64,000 nt of DNA from JAUVPB01 sp965223695 (GCA_965223695.1 CBDCXJ010000024.1:62001-126000), one strand, 5' to 3'; shown: positions 8,035 to 17,380, counted from the first letter of the stretch. Notes: generated by a model not told the origin, from the sequence alone. Made by a program: numbers and translations.

Positions 8035-8874
8035 TCAGGCTGCGAGCGGAAGCCCGGACACTCCCGGACTGAACCGCGACAGGGCTCCGTGACCGGCAGT
8101 CGTGGCGTAGAGCTCATCGAGGTTCGGGCCGCCGAAGCAACAGTTGCTCACGTAGCTGCCCTCGCCACAGTCGAACCTCTCGACCACCTTCCCGTGAGGG
8201 TCGATCACATGGATCGCGTCCGTCGCGTTGACGCATACCCAGAGATTTCCATCAGTATCGTAGGCCACGCCGTCGGGTGCGCCTCCGTCGATGTCACAGA
8301 AGAGCGACGGCTCGCCGAGCTGTCCGTCGCGATACTCGTGCCGTACGACCCGTTCGCCGAAGCTCTCGGACACGAGCAGCGCGTCGCGCTCGGGTGACCA
8401 GGCGATCCCGTTCGGGAAGAAGCCGCCCTCGTGCACGACCTCGAGCTCGTTCGACGCGAGATCGAGACGGAGCACACGACCGGGCACCGGTGACTCGAGT
8501 CCTTCGGGGGCCACGGGGTCCGTGAAGTACAGGAGCCCGTCGGGGCCGAAGCAGAGGTCGTTGGGAGCTGAGAGGCCGTCGGTGAGAACGGGCGAGAGTC
8601 CGTTGCCGCCGAGGCGGTGAATCCCAGCCGGCACGTCTGAAGGCGCGCCCCAGAAGCCGGAGGAGGCCGCGACGTAGATCTCCCCGTCAGCGCCCGCAAC
8701 GAGCCCGGTCGGTCCGCAACCGACGTCGGCAGCGGACAGCTCGCCCGTGTCCCGGTCCCAGCTGTAGATGACGCCGGCGATCGACGTGAAGAGCACCTGC
8801 CCGCCGGGGCTCCACAGCGGCCCTTCGGTAAAGCCGAGGTCCGCGCAGAGCGTCTCGCCGGCCGATCCCGCCAA
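8035..8874 (-). CDS. SMP-30/gluconolactonase-like beta-propeller hydrolase
   Basis: 279 residues of SMP-30/LRE type: FTEGPLWSPGGQVLFTSI at the N-terminus (metal-ligand Glu), SAPNDLCFGPDGLLYFTDP, FFPNGIAWSPERDALLVSES and YDTDGNLWV. Such enzymes hydrolyse sugar or other lactones with a divalent metal. The TTG start abuts the stop of the upstream amidohydrolase, so translation is probably coupled. It is the last gene of the four-gene operon 12361 to 8035; a lactone or cyclic-ester step fits an amidohydrolase pathway, but the substrate is unknown. Confidence 0.82.
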   Translation of the reverse strand: MAGSAGETLCADLGFTEGPLWSPGGQVLFTSIAGVIYSWDRDTGELSAADVGCGPTGLVAGADGEIYVAASSGFWGAPSDVPAGIHRLGGNGLSPVLTDGLSAPNDLCFGPDGLLYFTDPVAPEGLESPVPGRVLRLDLASNELEVVHEGGFFPNGIAWSPERDALLVSESFGERVVRHEYRDGQLGEPSLFCDIDGGAPDGVAYDTDGNLWVCVNATDAIHVIDPHGKVVERFDCGEGSYVSNCCFGGPNLDELYATTAGHGALSRFSPGVSGLPLAA

Positions 8875-10248
8875 CTAGCTCGCCACTTTCTTCGTCCCGG
8901 TGCGGTGTACGAAGCTCCCGAATCCGGGCCCGACCTGCAGCTCGAAGTCGCGCACGATCACCTCGCCGCGAAGCATCGTCAGCACGGGCCAGCCGGTCAG
9001 CTCTGCGCCCTCGTAGAGGCTGTAGTCAGACCAGGTCTGCATCAGCTCGGTCGTCACCGTCTTCGTGAGCCCGAGGTCGACGACGAGCAGGTCCGCGTCG
9101 GAGCCAACGTGCAGCGCACCCTTCTGCGGATAAAGACCGAAGATGCGCGCCGCGTTGCTCGACGTGACCTCGACGGCTCGCTCGAGGCTGAGGCGGCCCT
9201 TGTTGACGCCCTCGCTGAGGATCAGCGGGAGGATCGTCCCGCTGCCCGGGCCGCCACGCGGGATTTCCCAGATGCTCCCCTCTTTCGCCGCAGCAGTCGT
9301 CGAGGCGTTGTCGGCACCGACAACGTCGATGAGACCGCTCTCTAGCGCTTCCCACATGGCGTCGACGTCTTCCTGCTGGCGCACGGGCGGGCTGAACTTG
9401 ACCTTCCGATCGGGCGTCGACGACGTGTGGAAGAGGTAATGCGGGCAGGTCTCGCCGTACGTCTCGGGCCAGTTGGCCTTCGCGCGCTCGAGCCCGAGCA
9501 AAGAGTCGCGCCCGCCCATGTGCACGACGAGGAGCGGCACCCCCGCGTACTCGGCAAAGAGCCCGATCCGCATGACGGCCTCAGCCTCCGAGACGCCCGG
9601 ATGGCCGTCTTCCCACGCAACCAGATCGTCGCGACCGCTTGCTGTCAGCCTGTTGATCGCGCGCGTGCAGATCTCGTCGTTCTCGGCGTGGGCGAGGGCG
9701 AGCACGCCGTCGTAGGCGGCCAGCCGATCCAGCGAGTCCACCAGCAGCCCGTCCGTGAGCTGGTTCCAGTCGTCGCCCGGCGGCGCGTCGGGGCGGTTCC
9801 TGTAGGAGAGGTAGAACTTCCAGCTGGGCGAGCCCCACTCCTCGATCGCCTCCTCGATCGACTCTGCGGTCGCGTCGTCGAACACCGTCGGCGTGAGCAT
9901 GAAGTCGATGTGCGTGTTCTCGATCGCGAGCGCCTTCAGCTCGTGGTACTGCCCCGGCTGGAACTTATGCATCACGTGCGCGGTCGTGATGCCGCCGATC
10001 GCGGCCGAGCGGCTGTCGCCGACGCACTGCTCGACCCAGTCCGCCTTGTAGCCCCAGTGCATGTGCGTGTCGATTGCGCCGGGAAGCACGTACTTGCCAC
10101 TCGCATCGATGGTCTCCGTGGCATCGACCGGCGCGCCCGGCGCGAGTAGCGCCGCGATCTTCCCGTCGCGGATCGCGACCGTCGCCTCGGTCCGGCCGTC
10201 GCCAGAGACGAGCGTTCCACCCTCGACGACCACGTCGTAGGAGCTCAC
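8875..10248 (-). CDS. Dihydropyrimidinase/hydantoinase-like cyclic amidohydrolase
   Basis: 457 residues starting at a GTG that overlaps the stop of the upstream gene in GTGA; a longer upstream frame is antisense noise over that gene. It opens with VVVEGGTLVSGDGRTEATVAI, then the metal site DTHMHWGYKADW (HxH), a Lys in SPSWKFYLSYR that could be carboxylated, histidines in LALAHAEN and VVHMGG, and DNAST near the C-terminal Asp. These match D-hydantoinase/dihydroorotase-type enzymes that open cyclic amides. Cytosolic. It is adjacent to a second amidohydrolase of another subfamily. Confidence 0.85.
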   Translation of the reverse strand: MSSYDVVVEGGTLVSGDGRTEATVAIRDGKIAALLAPGAPVDATETIDASGKYVLPGAIDTHMHWGYKADWVEQCVGDSRSAAIGGITTAHVMHKFQPGQYHELKALAIENTHIDFMLTPTVFDDATAESIEEAIEEWGSPSWKFYLSYRNRPDAPPGDDWNQLTDGLLVDSLDRLAAYDGVLALAHAENDEICTRAINRLTASGRDDLVAWEDGHPGVSEAEAVMRIGLFAEYAGVPLLVVHMGGRDSLLGLERAKANWPETYGETCPHYLFHTSSTPDRKVKFSPPVRQQEDVDAMWEALESGLIDVVGADNASTTAAAKEGSIWEIPRGGPGSGTILPLILSEGVNKGRLSLERAVEVTSSNAARIFGLYPQKGALHVGSDADLLVVDLGLTKTVTTELMQTWSDYSLYEGAELTGWPVLTMLRGEVIVRDFELQVGPGFGSFVHRTGTKKVAS

Positions 10249-11534
10249 GCCGCCACCGCCTCTCGCATGGTGTTCTTCTGGAAGGCGCCGTCGACCATGA
10301 TCGCCGGCATGCGCTCCTTGTCGCGCAGGATCGAGATGTCTTGCGAGGGGTCGCCATCGATGACGAGCAGGTCGGCCGCCTTCCCCTGCTCGAGCGTCCC
10401 CCAGTCCTCGCCGCGCGCGACAGCGATCGCCGACATCTTCGTCGCGCACGTGATGATGTCGAGCGGCGGGACTCCAAGCTCGGCGTAGTACTCCATCTCG
10501 AAGGCGATGTCCCAGGGCGGGAAGACGTGCGCGGCGTCGGAGCCGAGCCCCATCGGCGTCCCGAGCTTGTACGCCATCGGAATCGCCTCGCGGCACGCCT
10601 CGTAGGCGTCGCGACACTCGTCGATGAAGGTCTGCACCTGCTCGTCGGTCGGCTTGAACGAGCGCAAATATTCGCGGGCATAGGACTCGTTCGTGCGGAA
10701 CTCGAGCCACGCGATTGTGGGAACGAACACGCAGTTGTACTCCTTCAGCGTGAGCAGGCCCTCCTCGTCGAGGAACTCGCCCGAGTGCACCGAGACGGCC
10801 CCCGCCTTGGCTGCGGCCTGGGGGCCGATCGGGTCGTGCGCATGAACGTGGACGCGTTTGTTGAACTTCGCAGCCTCCTGCACGGCAGCCTCGAGCTCGT
10901 CGTAGACGAGGTCCTGGATGCGCCCGCCGATCCAAGGGTTGCCTGGTGTGCCGCTGCCGGTCAGCTTCACCCAGTCGACGCCCATGCGCATCTGCTGGCG
11001 CACGGCGGCGATCACCTCTTCGCGTCCGTTGACGCAGCGACCGAGGTAGGCGTCGTGGTCTGCGTAACCCCAGGTCGCCGTGTGGTCGGCGATCCCGGAC
11101 GACCCTGAGATCATCGGCCCGGCGGCGACAACCTTCGGGCCACGAATGAGGCCCTGCTTGACGCCGTCACGGATCGCGAGCGCGATACCACCGCGACACG
11201 CGCCGTCGCCGATCGCCGTGCAGCCCGTGTCGAGGATCATCTCGGCGTTCTCGACCGCCTTGACGGTGTTCAGCTCGAGACTCTCGTTCATCTGCTGCAG
11301 GATCAGCCCGTACTCGCTGCGGTGGTAGGTCAGGTGCGTGTGGGCGTCGATGATCCCGGGCATCAGCGTCTTGCCCTCGAGGTCGATCACCTCGGCGTCG
11401 GCCGGTGCGGCGAGCGAGCCCGAGGCGTCGACGCTGTGAATCGAGTCGCCGTCGATTACGAGGCCGTGGTTCGGCTTGGGCTCGGCGCCGGTCCCGTCGA
11501 TCAGTAGCGCGTTGGTCAGGACGTACTTGGACAT
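10245..11534 (-). CDS. Amidohydrolase, imidazolonepropionase/prolidase-like
   Basis: 429 residues. Starts KYVLTNALLIDGTGAEPKPNHG, followed by the zinc-site motif PGIIDAHTHLTYH. Further features are KRVHVHAHDPIGPQAAAKAG (His ligands), SVHSGEFLDEEG, and GLGSDAAHVFPPWD near the C-terminal Asp. This is the subgroup annotated as amidohydrolase or Xaa-Pro dipeptidase-like; several members act on cyclic or N-substituted amides and carbamates. It overlaps the next gene by 4 bp (GTGA) and starts 8 nt after the alpha/beta hydrolase, so the operon is tight. Substrate unknown. Confidence 0.85.
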   Translation of the reverse strand: MSKYVLTNALLIDGTGAEPKPNHGLVIDGDSIHSVDASGSLAAPADAEVIDLEGKTLMPGIIDAHTHLTYHRSEYGLILQQMNESLELNTVKAVENAEMILDTGCTAIGDGACRGGIALAIRDGVKQGLIRGPKVVAAGPMISGSSGIADHTATWGYADHDAYLGRCVNGREEVIAAVRQQMRMGVDWVKLTGSGTPGNPWIGGRIQDLVYDELEAAVQEAAKFNKRVHVHAHDPIGPQAAAKAGAVSVHSGEFLDEEGLLTLKEYNCVFVPTIAWLEFRTNESYAREYLRSFKPTDEQVQTFIDECRDAYEACREAIPMAYKLGTPMGLGSDAAHVFPPWDIAFEMEYYAELGVPPLDIITCATKMSAIAVARGEDWGTLEQGKAADLLVIDGDPSQDISILRDKERMPAIMVDGAFQKNTMREAVAA

Positions 11535-11542
11535 GCGAGACC

Positions 11543-12361
11543 TCAGACTCTCTTGGCGAAATCGCCGACGACCTGGTTGAAGCGGTCGGGCTCCTCGAGG
11601 TGCGGGTTGTGGCCCGAGTCCTTGAAGAGGACGAGCTCGGCCTCAGGGATCATCTCGACCATGTAGGGACCCGTCTTGGGCATGGTCATGTTGCTGGTCT
11701 CGCCGTAGAGGAGCTGCACCGGCACGTCCATCGTGCCGAGCACCGGGCGGTAGTCGGCCGGGAAGACATCCTCGGCCGCCTCGACCGCGGTGCGCGGGTC
11801 GGCCCTGGCCGACTCGTTGATGATCAGCTCGATCGAGTCGGTGTGCCTGTCGGGGAAGCGGAACTCGGACGTTGCCACGTCGGTTGCGATACCGCGCAGA
11901 TCGCCCCCGTTCACCCGCTCGCGCCACTCGTTGAGATCGTCCATCGACCAGGGCGTGTCGACCCCGTGGATCCAGTCGTCGCCCGGCAGCAGCATCGCCA
12001 CGTCGTCGATAATGCCGGCGGCGCGCAGGCGGTGCGAGCCGAAGTTCTGGAAGTAGCTGAAGGTGACGCCGCCGCCCATTGACCAGCCGATCATGAAGAC
12101 GTCGGAGAGGTCGAGCGCATCCAGCATGTCGCGCACGGCGGTGGCGAGGCCCTTGATCGTCACCGTCTCCTCGATGGGTGGTGAATCGCCGAAGCCAGGG
12201 AGGTCGATCGTGAGCACGTGGTGCTTGTCGGAGAGGCCGTCGAGCTGCTTGTGATACGGCTTGCCGCTGAGCGGCCAGCCATGGACGAAGAGGATCGGCT
12301 TTCCGGCGCCTTTTTCCTCCATCCACACCTTCTGGCCGGATGCGAGATCGACGAACGGCAT
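11543..12361 (-). CDS. Alpha/beta hydrolase
   Basis: 272 residues. The HGWPLSG oxyanion region, GWSMGGG nucleophile elbow (Ser), acidic residue near LLYGETSN and catalytic His in DSGHNPHLEEP give a full Ser-Asp-His triad. It is the first gene of the leftward operon with two amidohydrolases and the SMP-30 protein; its upstream region 12362-12507 is shared with the divergent nitrite/sulfite reductase. A close paralogue lies at 18531-19349 (same length, same DYRPVL-like and LEEP.RFN.VV motifs), and a decayed third copy at 17381. Likely an esterase or lactonase. Confidence 0.88.
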   Translation of the reverse strand: MPFVDLASGQKVWMEEKGAGKPILFVHGWPLSGKPYHKQLDGLSDKHHVLTIDLPGFGDSPPIEETVTIKGLATAVRDMLDALDLSDVFMIGWSMGGGVTFSYFQNFGSHRLRAAGIIDDVAMLLPGDDWIHGVDTPWSMDDLNEWRERVNGGDLRGIATDVATSEFRFPDRHTDSIELIINESARADPRTAVEAAEDVFPADYRPVLGTMDVPVQLLYGETSNMTMPKTGPYMVEMIPEAELVLFKDSGHNPHLEEPDRFNQVVGDFAKRV

Positions 12362-12507
12362 GGCTTTCCTCCTGCTCGGGTCCGAGCGTGACTCTACAAC
12401 GCCGCTGGCTATCGCAACGAAAGCAATAAGCCTTTCCGAACAGAAGTCACTACATTAGGGAAAGAAATCATGTGTACACTGCTAGTTCTCGCCAACCAGA
12501 GGATCAG

Positions 12508-14811
12508 ATGACGCTCAGTCCGACCGCCGACACGCCGACTGCTACGCGCTGGAAGTACGCCCTCGCCGGCCGCATCGATCCCGCGTGGGCCGAGGAGATC
12601 GACGACTACGAGAGCCAGCTCCTTCTTCGTCAACAGGAGAAGATCGAGGAGAAGGTCTTCGCCGAGACACGGCTTCGGCGCGGATCCTATGGCCAGCGCT
12701 ACGACGCCGGCACGCGCCACGACGGTATCGAGGAGCGCCAGGTCGGGTTCGCTGACAAGCCGAGCAAGGGCCCCGACACGGTCTGGGACGCGCCGGGTAT
12801 GCAGCGGATCAAGATCCCGTTCGGAGGCGTCTCGCCCGCGCAGCTCGAAACGCTCGCCGCCGTCGCCGAGGAGTACTCGAATGCGATCCTCCATATCACC
12901 ACGCGCCAGGACGTCCAGCTGCACTTCGTCCACATCGAGGACACGCCGGACCTGATGCGGCGGCTCGCAGCGGTCGGTATCACGACGCGCGAGGCATGTG
13001 GCAACTCCGTTCGCAACATCACCGCATGCCCGCTCTCGGGTGTCTGCAAGACCGAGGCCTTCGATGTCTCGCCGTACGCCAAGGCGATGATGCACTTCCT
13101 GCTCGGGCATCCTGACGTGCAGGACTTCGGCCGCAAGTACAAGCCCGCGTTCTCGGGGTGCGAGCACGAGGCCTGCGGTCTGGTCCAGTTGCACGACTCG
13201 GGGTATGTGGCGCGCGTGGTCGACGGCAAGCGCGGCTTCAAGGTCGTCGTCGGCGGTGGGCTCGGCACCGTTCCCCACCAGGCTCACGTGCTGTCTGAGT
13301 TCACGCCTGAGGAGGAGCTGCTACCCGAGACCCAGGCGATCGCTCGCGTTTTTGCGCGGCTGGGCGAGAAGAAGAACCGCAACCGGGCACGGATCAAGTT
13401 CCTCGTCGCAAACCTCGGCATCGAGGAGTTCCGCCGGCTCGTCGCAGAGGAGCGAAAGACCGTGCCCAACGACCCGCGCTGGACGGCCTTCCTCGACGAT
13501 ATGCCGCACACCGGCGGGAAGCCCTCGCGCCGCGGCACCGCGAGCCCAGGGTCGCAGAACGGCTGGGAGCCGGAGGGCCTCGCCGAGTTTCGCCGCGGCA
13601 ACGTGACCGAGCAGCGCCAGGAGGGCTACCTTGTGGTCGCCATCAACCTGCCGCTCGGCGATCTCACGTCCGACCAGGCGCGGACTCTCGCTGATCTGGC
13701 CCGCAAGTACGTCGGCGACAACATTCGCACGACGGTCGAGCAGAACATCGTGCTCCGGTACGTCGCACGGGCCGATCTGGCGGGCCTATACGTAGAGCTC
13801 GAGGAGGCCGGGCTCGCGGCGCCGGGCGCGAGCACGATCGTCGATGTCACCGCCTGCCCCGGCACCGACACGTGCAAGCTCGGGATCGCCTCGAGCCGCG
13901 GGCTCGGTAGCGTCCTTCGCGAGCGGCTGGCGGCCCGCTCGTCCGAGCTCGACGAGGCCGTCAAGGGCCTTCATATCAAGGTCTCGGGCTGCTTCAACAG
14001 CTGCGGCCAGCATCACGTCGCCGACATCGGCTTCTACGGCGTCTCGCGAAAGAGCGACGGCCGCGCCGTTCCCCATTTCCAGGTGCTGCTCGGCGGGCAG
14101 TGGGACGAGAACGCCGGCGCCTACGGCATGGCAGTGGGTGCGGTGCCGAGCAAGGTCGCGCCGCAGGTCGTCGAGGCGCTGACCGAGCGCTACGTTCAGG
14201 AGCGGGATAAGGGCGAGCGGTTCCGCGACTGGGTGAACCGCGTCGGCAAGCGCGACGTCCGCGACTTCCTCGAGCCGTTGATGAAGATCCCCGCCTACGC
14301 CGAGAACGCCGACTACTACTCCGACTGGGCCGATATCCGCGAGTTCACGATCGGCGACATGGGCGTCGGCGAGTGCGCAGGCGAGGTGGTGTCGCTGTTC
14401 GGCATCGAGGTCGTGCGCGCCGAGTCGCAGGCCTTCGAGGCACAGATTGCGCTCGACGAGGGCGACTACGAGACCGCCGACGAGCTCGCCTACCGGGCCA
14501 TGCTGACCGCTGCGCGCTCGCTGGTGCGAACCCGGTTCATCGACGTTACCGAGGAGGCCGACGACATCGTCGAGCGCTGGAAGGCGATGTTCTTCGATAC
14601 TGAGCTCTTCTTCGACAAGTACGCAAAGGGCAAGTTCGGACGACACCTGATCGACCGCTACGAGCGAGACGGTGTTGACGTCGACCGTGACGTGGCCGCC
14701 GTCATCGTCGAGGAGACACAGCTCTTCATTGAGGCCTGCCATGCCTGCGAGGCGAAGCTCGTCGCCAAGGAGAGCGGCCCCTCCAACGGCCGCCCGCTCG
14801 TCGAGGTCTAG
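12508..14811 (+). CDS. Ferredoxin-type nitrite/sulfite reductase with C-terminal helical extension
   Basis: Six-electron reduction of nitrite or sulfite at a siroheme-[4Fe-4S] centre. The start is ATG 12508, with GAGGATC just upstream; a GTG 36 nt earlier is less likely. Two ferredoxin-like half domains and two siroheme domains are visible. Cluster ligands are TACPGTDTCKLG (near residue 450) and SGCFNSCGQHH (near 495). The last ~140 residues, beyond usual enzymes, are an all-helical segment (SLVRTRF, ERWKAMFFDTELF, FIEACHACEAKL) resembling a HEPN-type bundle. Nearby siroheme genes supply the cofactor. Nitrite versus sulfite cannot be decided by eye. Confidence 0.88.
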   Translation: MTLSPTADTPTATRWKYALAGRIDPAWAEEIDDYESQLLLRQQEKIEEKVFAETRLRRGSYGQRYDAGTRHDGIEERQVGFADKPSKGPDTVWDAPGMQRIKIPFGGVSPAQLETLAAVAEEYSNAILHITTRQDVQLHFVHIEDTPDLMRRLAAVGITTREACGNSVRNITACPLSGVCKTEAFDVSPYAKAMMHFLLGHPDVQDFGRKYKPAFSGCEHEACGLVQLHDSGYVARVVDGKRGFKVVVGGGLGTVPHQAHVLSEFTPEEELLPETQAIARVFARLGEKKNRNRARIKFLVANLGIEEFRRLVAEERKTVPNDPRWTAFLDDMPHTGGKPSRRGTASPGSQNGWEPEGLAEFRRGNVTEQRQEGYLVVAINLPLGDLTSDQARTLADLARKYVGDNIRTTVEQNIVLRYVARADLAGLYVELEEAGLAAPGASTIVDVTACPGTDTCKLGIASSRGLGSVLRERLAARSSELDEAVKGLHIKVSGCFNSCGQHHVADIGFYGVSRKSDGRAVPHFQVLLGGQWDENAGAYGMAVGAVPSKVAPQVVEALTERYVQERDKGERFRDWVNRVGKRDVRDFLEPLMKIPAYAENADYYSDWADIREFTIGDMGVGECAGEVVSLFGIEVVRAESQAFEAQIALDEGDYETADELAYRAMLTAARSLVRTRFIDVTEEADDIVERWKAMFFDTELFFDKYAKGKFGRHLIDRYERDGVDVDRDVAAVIVEETQLFIEACHACEAKLVAKESGPSNGRPLVEV

Positions 14812-14814
14812 TAG

Positions 14815-15414
14815 GTGTCGGCAGTCGAGACCCGTTCGATGACGGTCCAGCGACTCGCCGTCAAGTTCTTCATCGAGCCGGACCCGGCCGCGCCCGTCGA
14901 GCTCGAGCCCTTCATCGGTCTGTTCCACGAGTTCATCCAGGCCGCGCAGGTCGACGGCCTGCTGATCGACGTCGCCGACTACTCGCACGTGCCCGACGGC
15001 CCGGGCGTAATTCTCGTTGGCCACGACGTCGAGTACGCGCTCGATCGTGCCGGCGGGCTCCCAGGGCTTCGGACGCTCGGGAAGGCGTTCGACGACGCCT
15101 CGCTCGACGTGGCTTTGCGCGAAACCGTGCGCAAGGCCCTCGGCTGCGTGGCCGCGATCGAGACCGACGGCCGAACCGGCCTGAGCTTCGACACATCTGC
15201 CCTTGAGATCCAGCTCCTCGACCGGCTACGGGCGCCGCACACGGATGAGGCGATCGAGGCCGCGCTCGGCGAGGTCGCGCCCACGGTCGACGCCCTCTTC
15301 GGGGAGGCGCTCCTCGAGGCCGCCGAGCTGGGCGATCCGCGCTCGCCGCCGACGCTGCGTGCCGCCACCTCCAGAAGCACCGACGCCTCGACGCTGCTGT
15401 CGCGGCTCGCGTGA
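14815..15414 (+). CDS. Conserved hypothetical protein linked to nitrite/sulfite reductase
   Basis: 199 residues. The N-terminal half carries KFFIEPD..PVELEPFIGLFHEFIQ, then LLIDVADYSHVPDGPGVILVG and GLRTLGKAF, a recognisable conserved but uncharacterised family. The C-terminal third is Ala/Glu-rich and variable. The GTG start lies 3 nt after the reductase stop, and the end overlaps the next gene by 4 bp, so it is in the reductase operon. No catalytic motif is evident; a role in cofactor insertion or enzyme assembly is only an inference from position. Confidence 0.7.
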   Translation: MSAVETRSMTVQRLAVKFFIEPDPAAPVELEPFIGLFHEFIQAAQVDGLLIDVADYSHVPDGPGVILVGHDVEYALDRAGGLPGLRTLGKAFDDASLDVALRETVRKALGCVAAIETDGRTGLSFDTSALEIQLLDRLRAPHTDEAIEAALGEVAPTVDALFGEALLEAAELGDPRSPPTLRAATSRSTDASTLLSRLA

Positions 15415-16004
15415 GCGGCGACGCGGGGCGCTTTCACCGGGCGATCGACTCGATCGACGCTGCCAACGCTCGCGACCCGGTAACTGTGTCGATCCGTGGC
15501 GAGGTGCGCCCTCGCGAGCTCGCGCATGCGGCGCTGGCCAGTGAGTGGATCGGGCGGCTCGTCCAGTCGCCGTCGGAGGCGCTTCGGCTCGCGACCCGGG
15601 CACACCACGTCCGTCGCTGGGAGGTTCCGCGCTCCGACTATCCAGAAGGGCGCGCCGGCTATCGACGCTGGCGTAAGCGGGCGCAAGCCTTCCACGCCGA
15701 CGTCGCCGGCGAGATCCTGGTTGCCGCAGGCTACGAGGCGCAGACCGTCGATCGCGTCGGCGAGATCGTTCGCAAGGAGCGGCCCGAGACCGACGCCGAG
15801 GTTCAGGCGCTCGAAGACGCTCTCTGCCTCGTCTTTCTCGAGACGGAGCTCGAGAGCACGGCAGAGAAGCTCGCTGACGAGGAGAAGCTGGTAAGCGTGC
15901 TCGGCAGGACGCTCGTGAAGATGAGCCCAGCGGCGCTCGCTCTTGCCGAGGAGCTTCCGCTCGAACCCGACCAACGCGAGCTGCTGCAGCGCGCTCGCAG
16001 CTAA
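15411..16004 (+). CDS. DUF4202 family protein
   Basis: 197 residues with the DUF4202 signature HHVRRWEVPRSDYPEGRAGY, then RKRAQAFHADVAGEIL and LEDALCLVFLETEL. The repeated conserved His/Asp/Glu positions look like a metal-binding helical (HD-like) fold, which is inferred. The GTG start overlaps the upstream gene by 4 bp (GTGA), so the reductase, hypothetical and DUF4202 genes form one operon. Function unknown; association with siroheme enzymes is consistent with sulfur or nitrogen assimilation. Confidence 0.8.
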   Translation: MSGDAGRFHRAIDSIDAANARDPVTVSIRGEVRPRELAHAALASEWIGRLVQSPSEALRLATRAHHVRRWEVPRSDYPEGRAGYRRWRKRAQAFHADVAGEILVAAGYEAQTVDRVGEIVRKERPETDAEVQALEDALCLVFLETELESTAEKLADEEKLVSVLGRTLVKMSPAALALAEELPLEPDQRELLQRARS

Positions 16005-16017
16005 ATATCGACGCGCG

Positions 16018-16731
16018 TCAGGCCGGGCTTGCTAGCAGCGCTTCGAGGTGCTCTTGTCTGGCGAGTGCCACCGTCTCGCCGACCACGATCAGGGCGGGCG
16101 GCTGCAGGCCCGCGGCGGCATCGGCCATGTTGCCAAGCATCGAGACAACCGCCTCCTGCTCGGGTGTCGTCGCGCGTGAGATTACGGCGGCCGGTGTCTC
16201 GGCGCTCATCCCGTGCCCGATCAGGCCCGCGGCAATCGCCTCGAGGTTCGCAAGCCCCATGAAGAAGACAAGCGTGCCCTTGATGCGCGCGAGCTGGCCG
16301 AAGTCGAGCTCAGCCGAGTGCGCTGCGACCGCCACGAGCTGCGAGGACGTGCCTCGCTGGGTGAGGGGGATGCCGGCAGCAGCCGGACCGGCGCTCAGCA
16401 CCGAGACGCCGGGGACGACTTCGAAGTCGACCGCGGCCTCGCTCAGCGCCTGCGTCTCCTCACCGCCGCGACCGAAGACGAAGGGGTCGCCACCTTTGAG
16501 GCGGACGACCGCGAGTCCTGCTCGCCCGTAGGCGACGAGCAGCTCGTTGACCTGTTCCTGTGAGAGCGACTCGCGTGCGATGCGCAAGGCGTCGGGCGGC
16601 GCCGCGTCGACGAGCTCTGCGGCGACGAGCCGGTCGAAGACGACGACGTCCGCTTGGCGCAGCAGCGCCAGGCCTCGCACCGTGATCAGCTCCGAGTCGC
16701 CTGGCCCGGCCCCCACGAGGTAGACGGTCAT
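16018..16731 (-). CDS. cobA: Uroporphyrinogen-III C-methyltransferase
   Basis: SAM-dependent double methylation of uroporphyrinogen III to precorrin-2, the first step to siroheme and cobalamin. The motifs are family-standard: YLVGAGPGDSELITVRGLAL at the N-terminus, DRLV, RLKGGDPFVFGRGGEE, VPGVSVLSAGPAAAGIPLTQ and VFFMGLANL. Length 237 is typical of a single-domain SUMT. It overlaps the precorrin-2 dehydrogenase gene by 4 bp. Convergent with the reductase operon, 13 bp away, which supports dedicated siroheme supply. Confidence 0.95.
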   Translation of the reverse strand: MTVYLVGAGPGDSELITVRGLALLRQADVVVFDRLVAAELVDAAPPDALRIARESLSQEQVNELLVAYGRAGLAVVRLKGGDPFVFGRGGEETQALSEAAVDFEVVPGVSVLSAGPAAAGIPLTQRGTSSQLVAVAAHSAELDFGQLARIKGTLVFFMGLANLEAIAAGLIGHGMSAETPAAVISRATTPEQEAVVSMLGNMADAAAGLQPPALIVVGETVALARQEHLEALLASPA

Positions 16732-17321
16732 CGGAGGCTCCGCTCCACGAGGCGCTGGAAGAAATCACGCCGCCGGGCGTACGTCGGGTAGCGCTGCTTT
16801 GCCCAGGGGCGCAGAGCCCGGAGCCGGCGTGCGAGGGTCGCGTGCTCGGGCCCGATCCGCTCGGCGATGTCGGCCCTGATCCGCTGTGCGAGCGCGGGCG
16901 AGGCTCCGCCGGTCGAGACGGCAATCGCGATCGGGTCCTCGCGATGGATCGCGGGCAGGATGAAGTTGCATAACTCGGGCACGTCGGCGACGTTGCAGAG
17001 GATCTGGGCCTCCTCGGCATGATCGAATACCGCGCGGTTGACATCGCTCGTCGATGTCGCGGCGATGACGAGGAACCGGCCCTCGAGATCCTGGCGCCGG
17101 TACGGGCGACGAACGATCTCGGCTGCCAATGTCCCGACCTCGGTCGTGACCTCGGGCGCGACGATCGTCACAAGCGCACCGCACTCGATCAGTCCGACCG
17201 CCTTCTCGTGTGCGACCGGGCCGCCGCCGACCACCAGGCACGAGCGACCACGCAGGTCGATGCAGGCGATGTAGTGGCGAATGTCGGCCTCCGCGTGACC
17301 CGGCGCGGCCGTTTCTTTCAT
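16728..17321 (-). CDS. Precorrin-2 dehydrogenase (siroheme synthase N-terminal type)
   Basis: NAD-dependent oxidation of precorrin-2 to sirohydrochlorin, sometimes with Fe chelation. A Rossmann motif is visible (CLVVGGGPVAHEKA), then PYRRQDLEGRFLVIAATS, VFDHAEEAQILCNVADVPELCNF and ISTGG-like AVSTGGASPALAQRIR. An ATG at 17321 is chosen; TTG 17336 in frame is possible. About 197 residues, matching SirC/Met8/CysG-B. Together with cobA it supplies siroheme for the adjacent reductase. No separate chelatase gene is seen. Confidence 0.9.
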   Translation of the reverse strand: MKETAAPGHAEADIRHYIACIDLRGRSCLVVGGGPVAHEKAVGLIECGALVTIVAPEVTTEVGTLAAEIVRRPYRRQDLEGRFLVIAATSTSDVNRAVFDHAEEAQILCNVADVPELCNFILPAIHREDPIAIAVSTGGASPALAQRIRADIAERIGPEHATLARRLRALRPWAKQRYPTYARRRDFFQRLVERSLR

Positions 17322-17380
17322 TTTTGAAGCGGCCAAGTCTCAAGGATAGCGCCGCGGCACAATCCCGCGCAAGGCCCGCG

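Noticed and set aside
8875..10935. Longer 686-residue version of the cyclic amidohydrolase
   Set aside because: The first ~230 codons are an out-of-frame shadow of the upstream amidohydrolase; the GTG at 10248 with a GTGA overlap is the natural start.
12362..12507. Operator or clear promoter in the divergent region before the nitrite/sulfite reductase
   Set aside because: A TACATT box and a partial dyad can be drawn, but no convincing -35 box or known operator pattern is visible.
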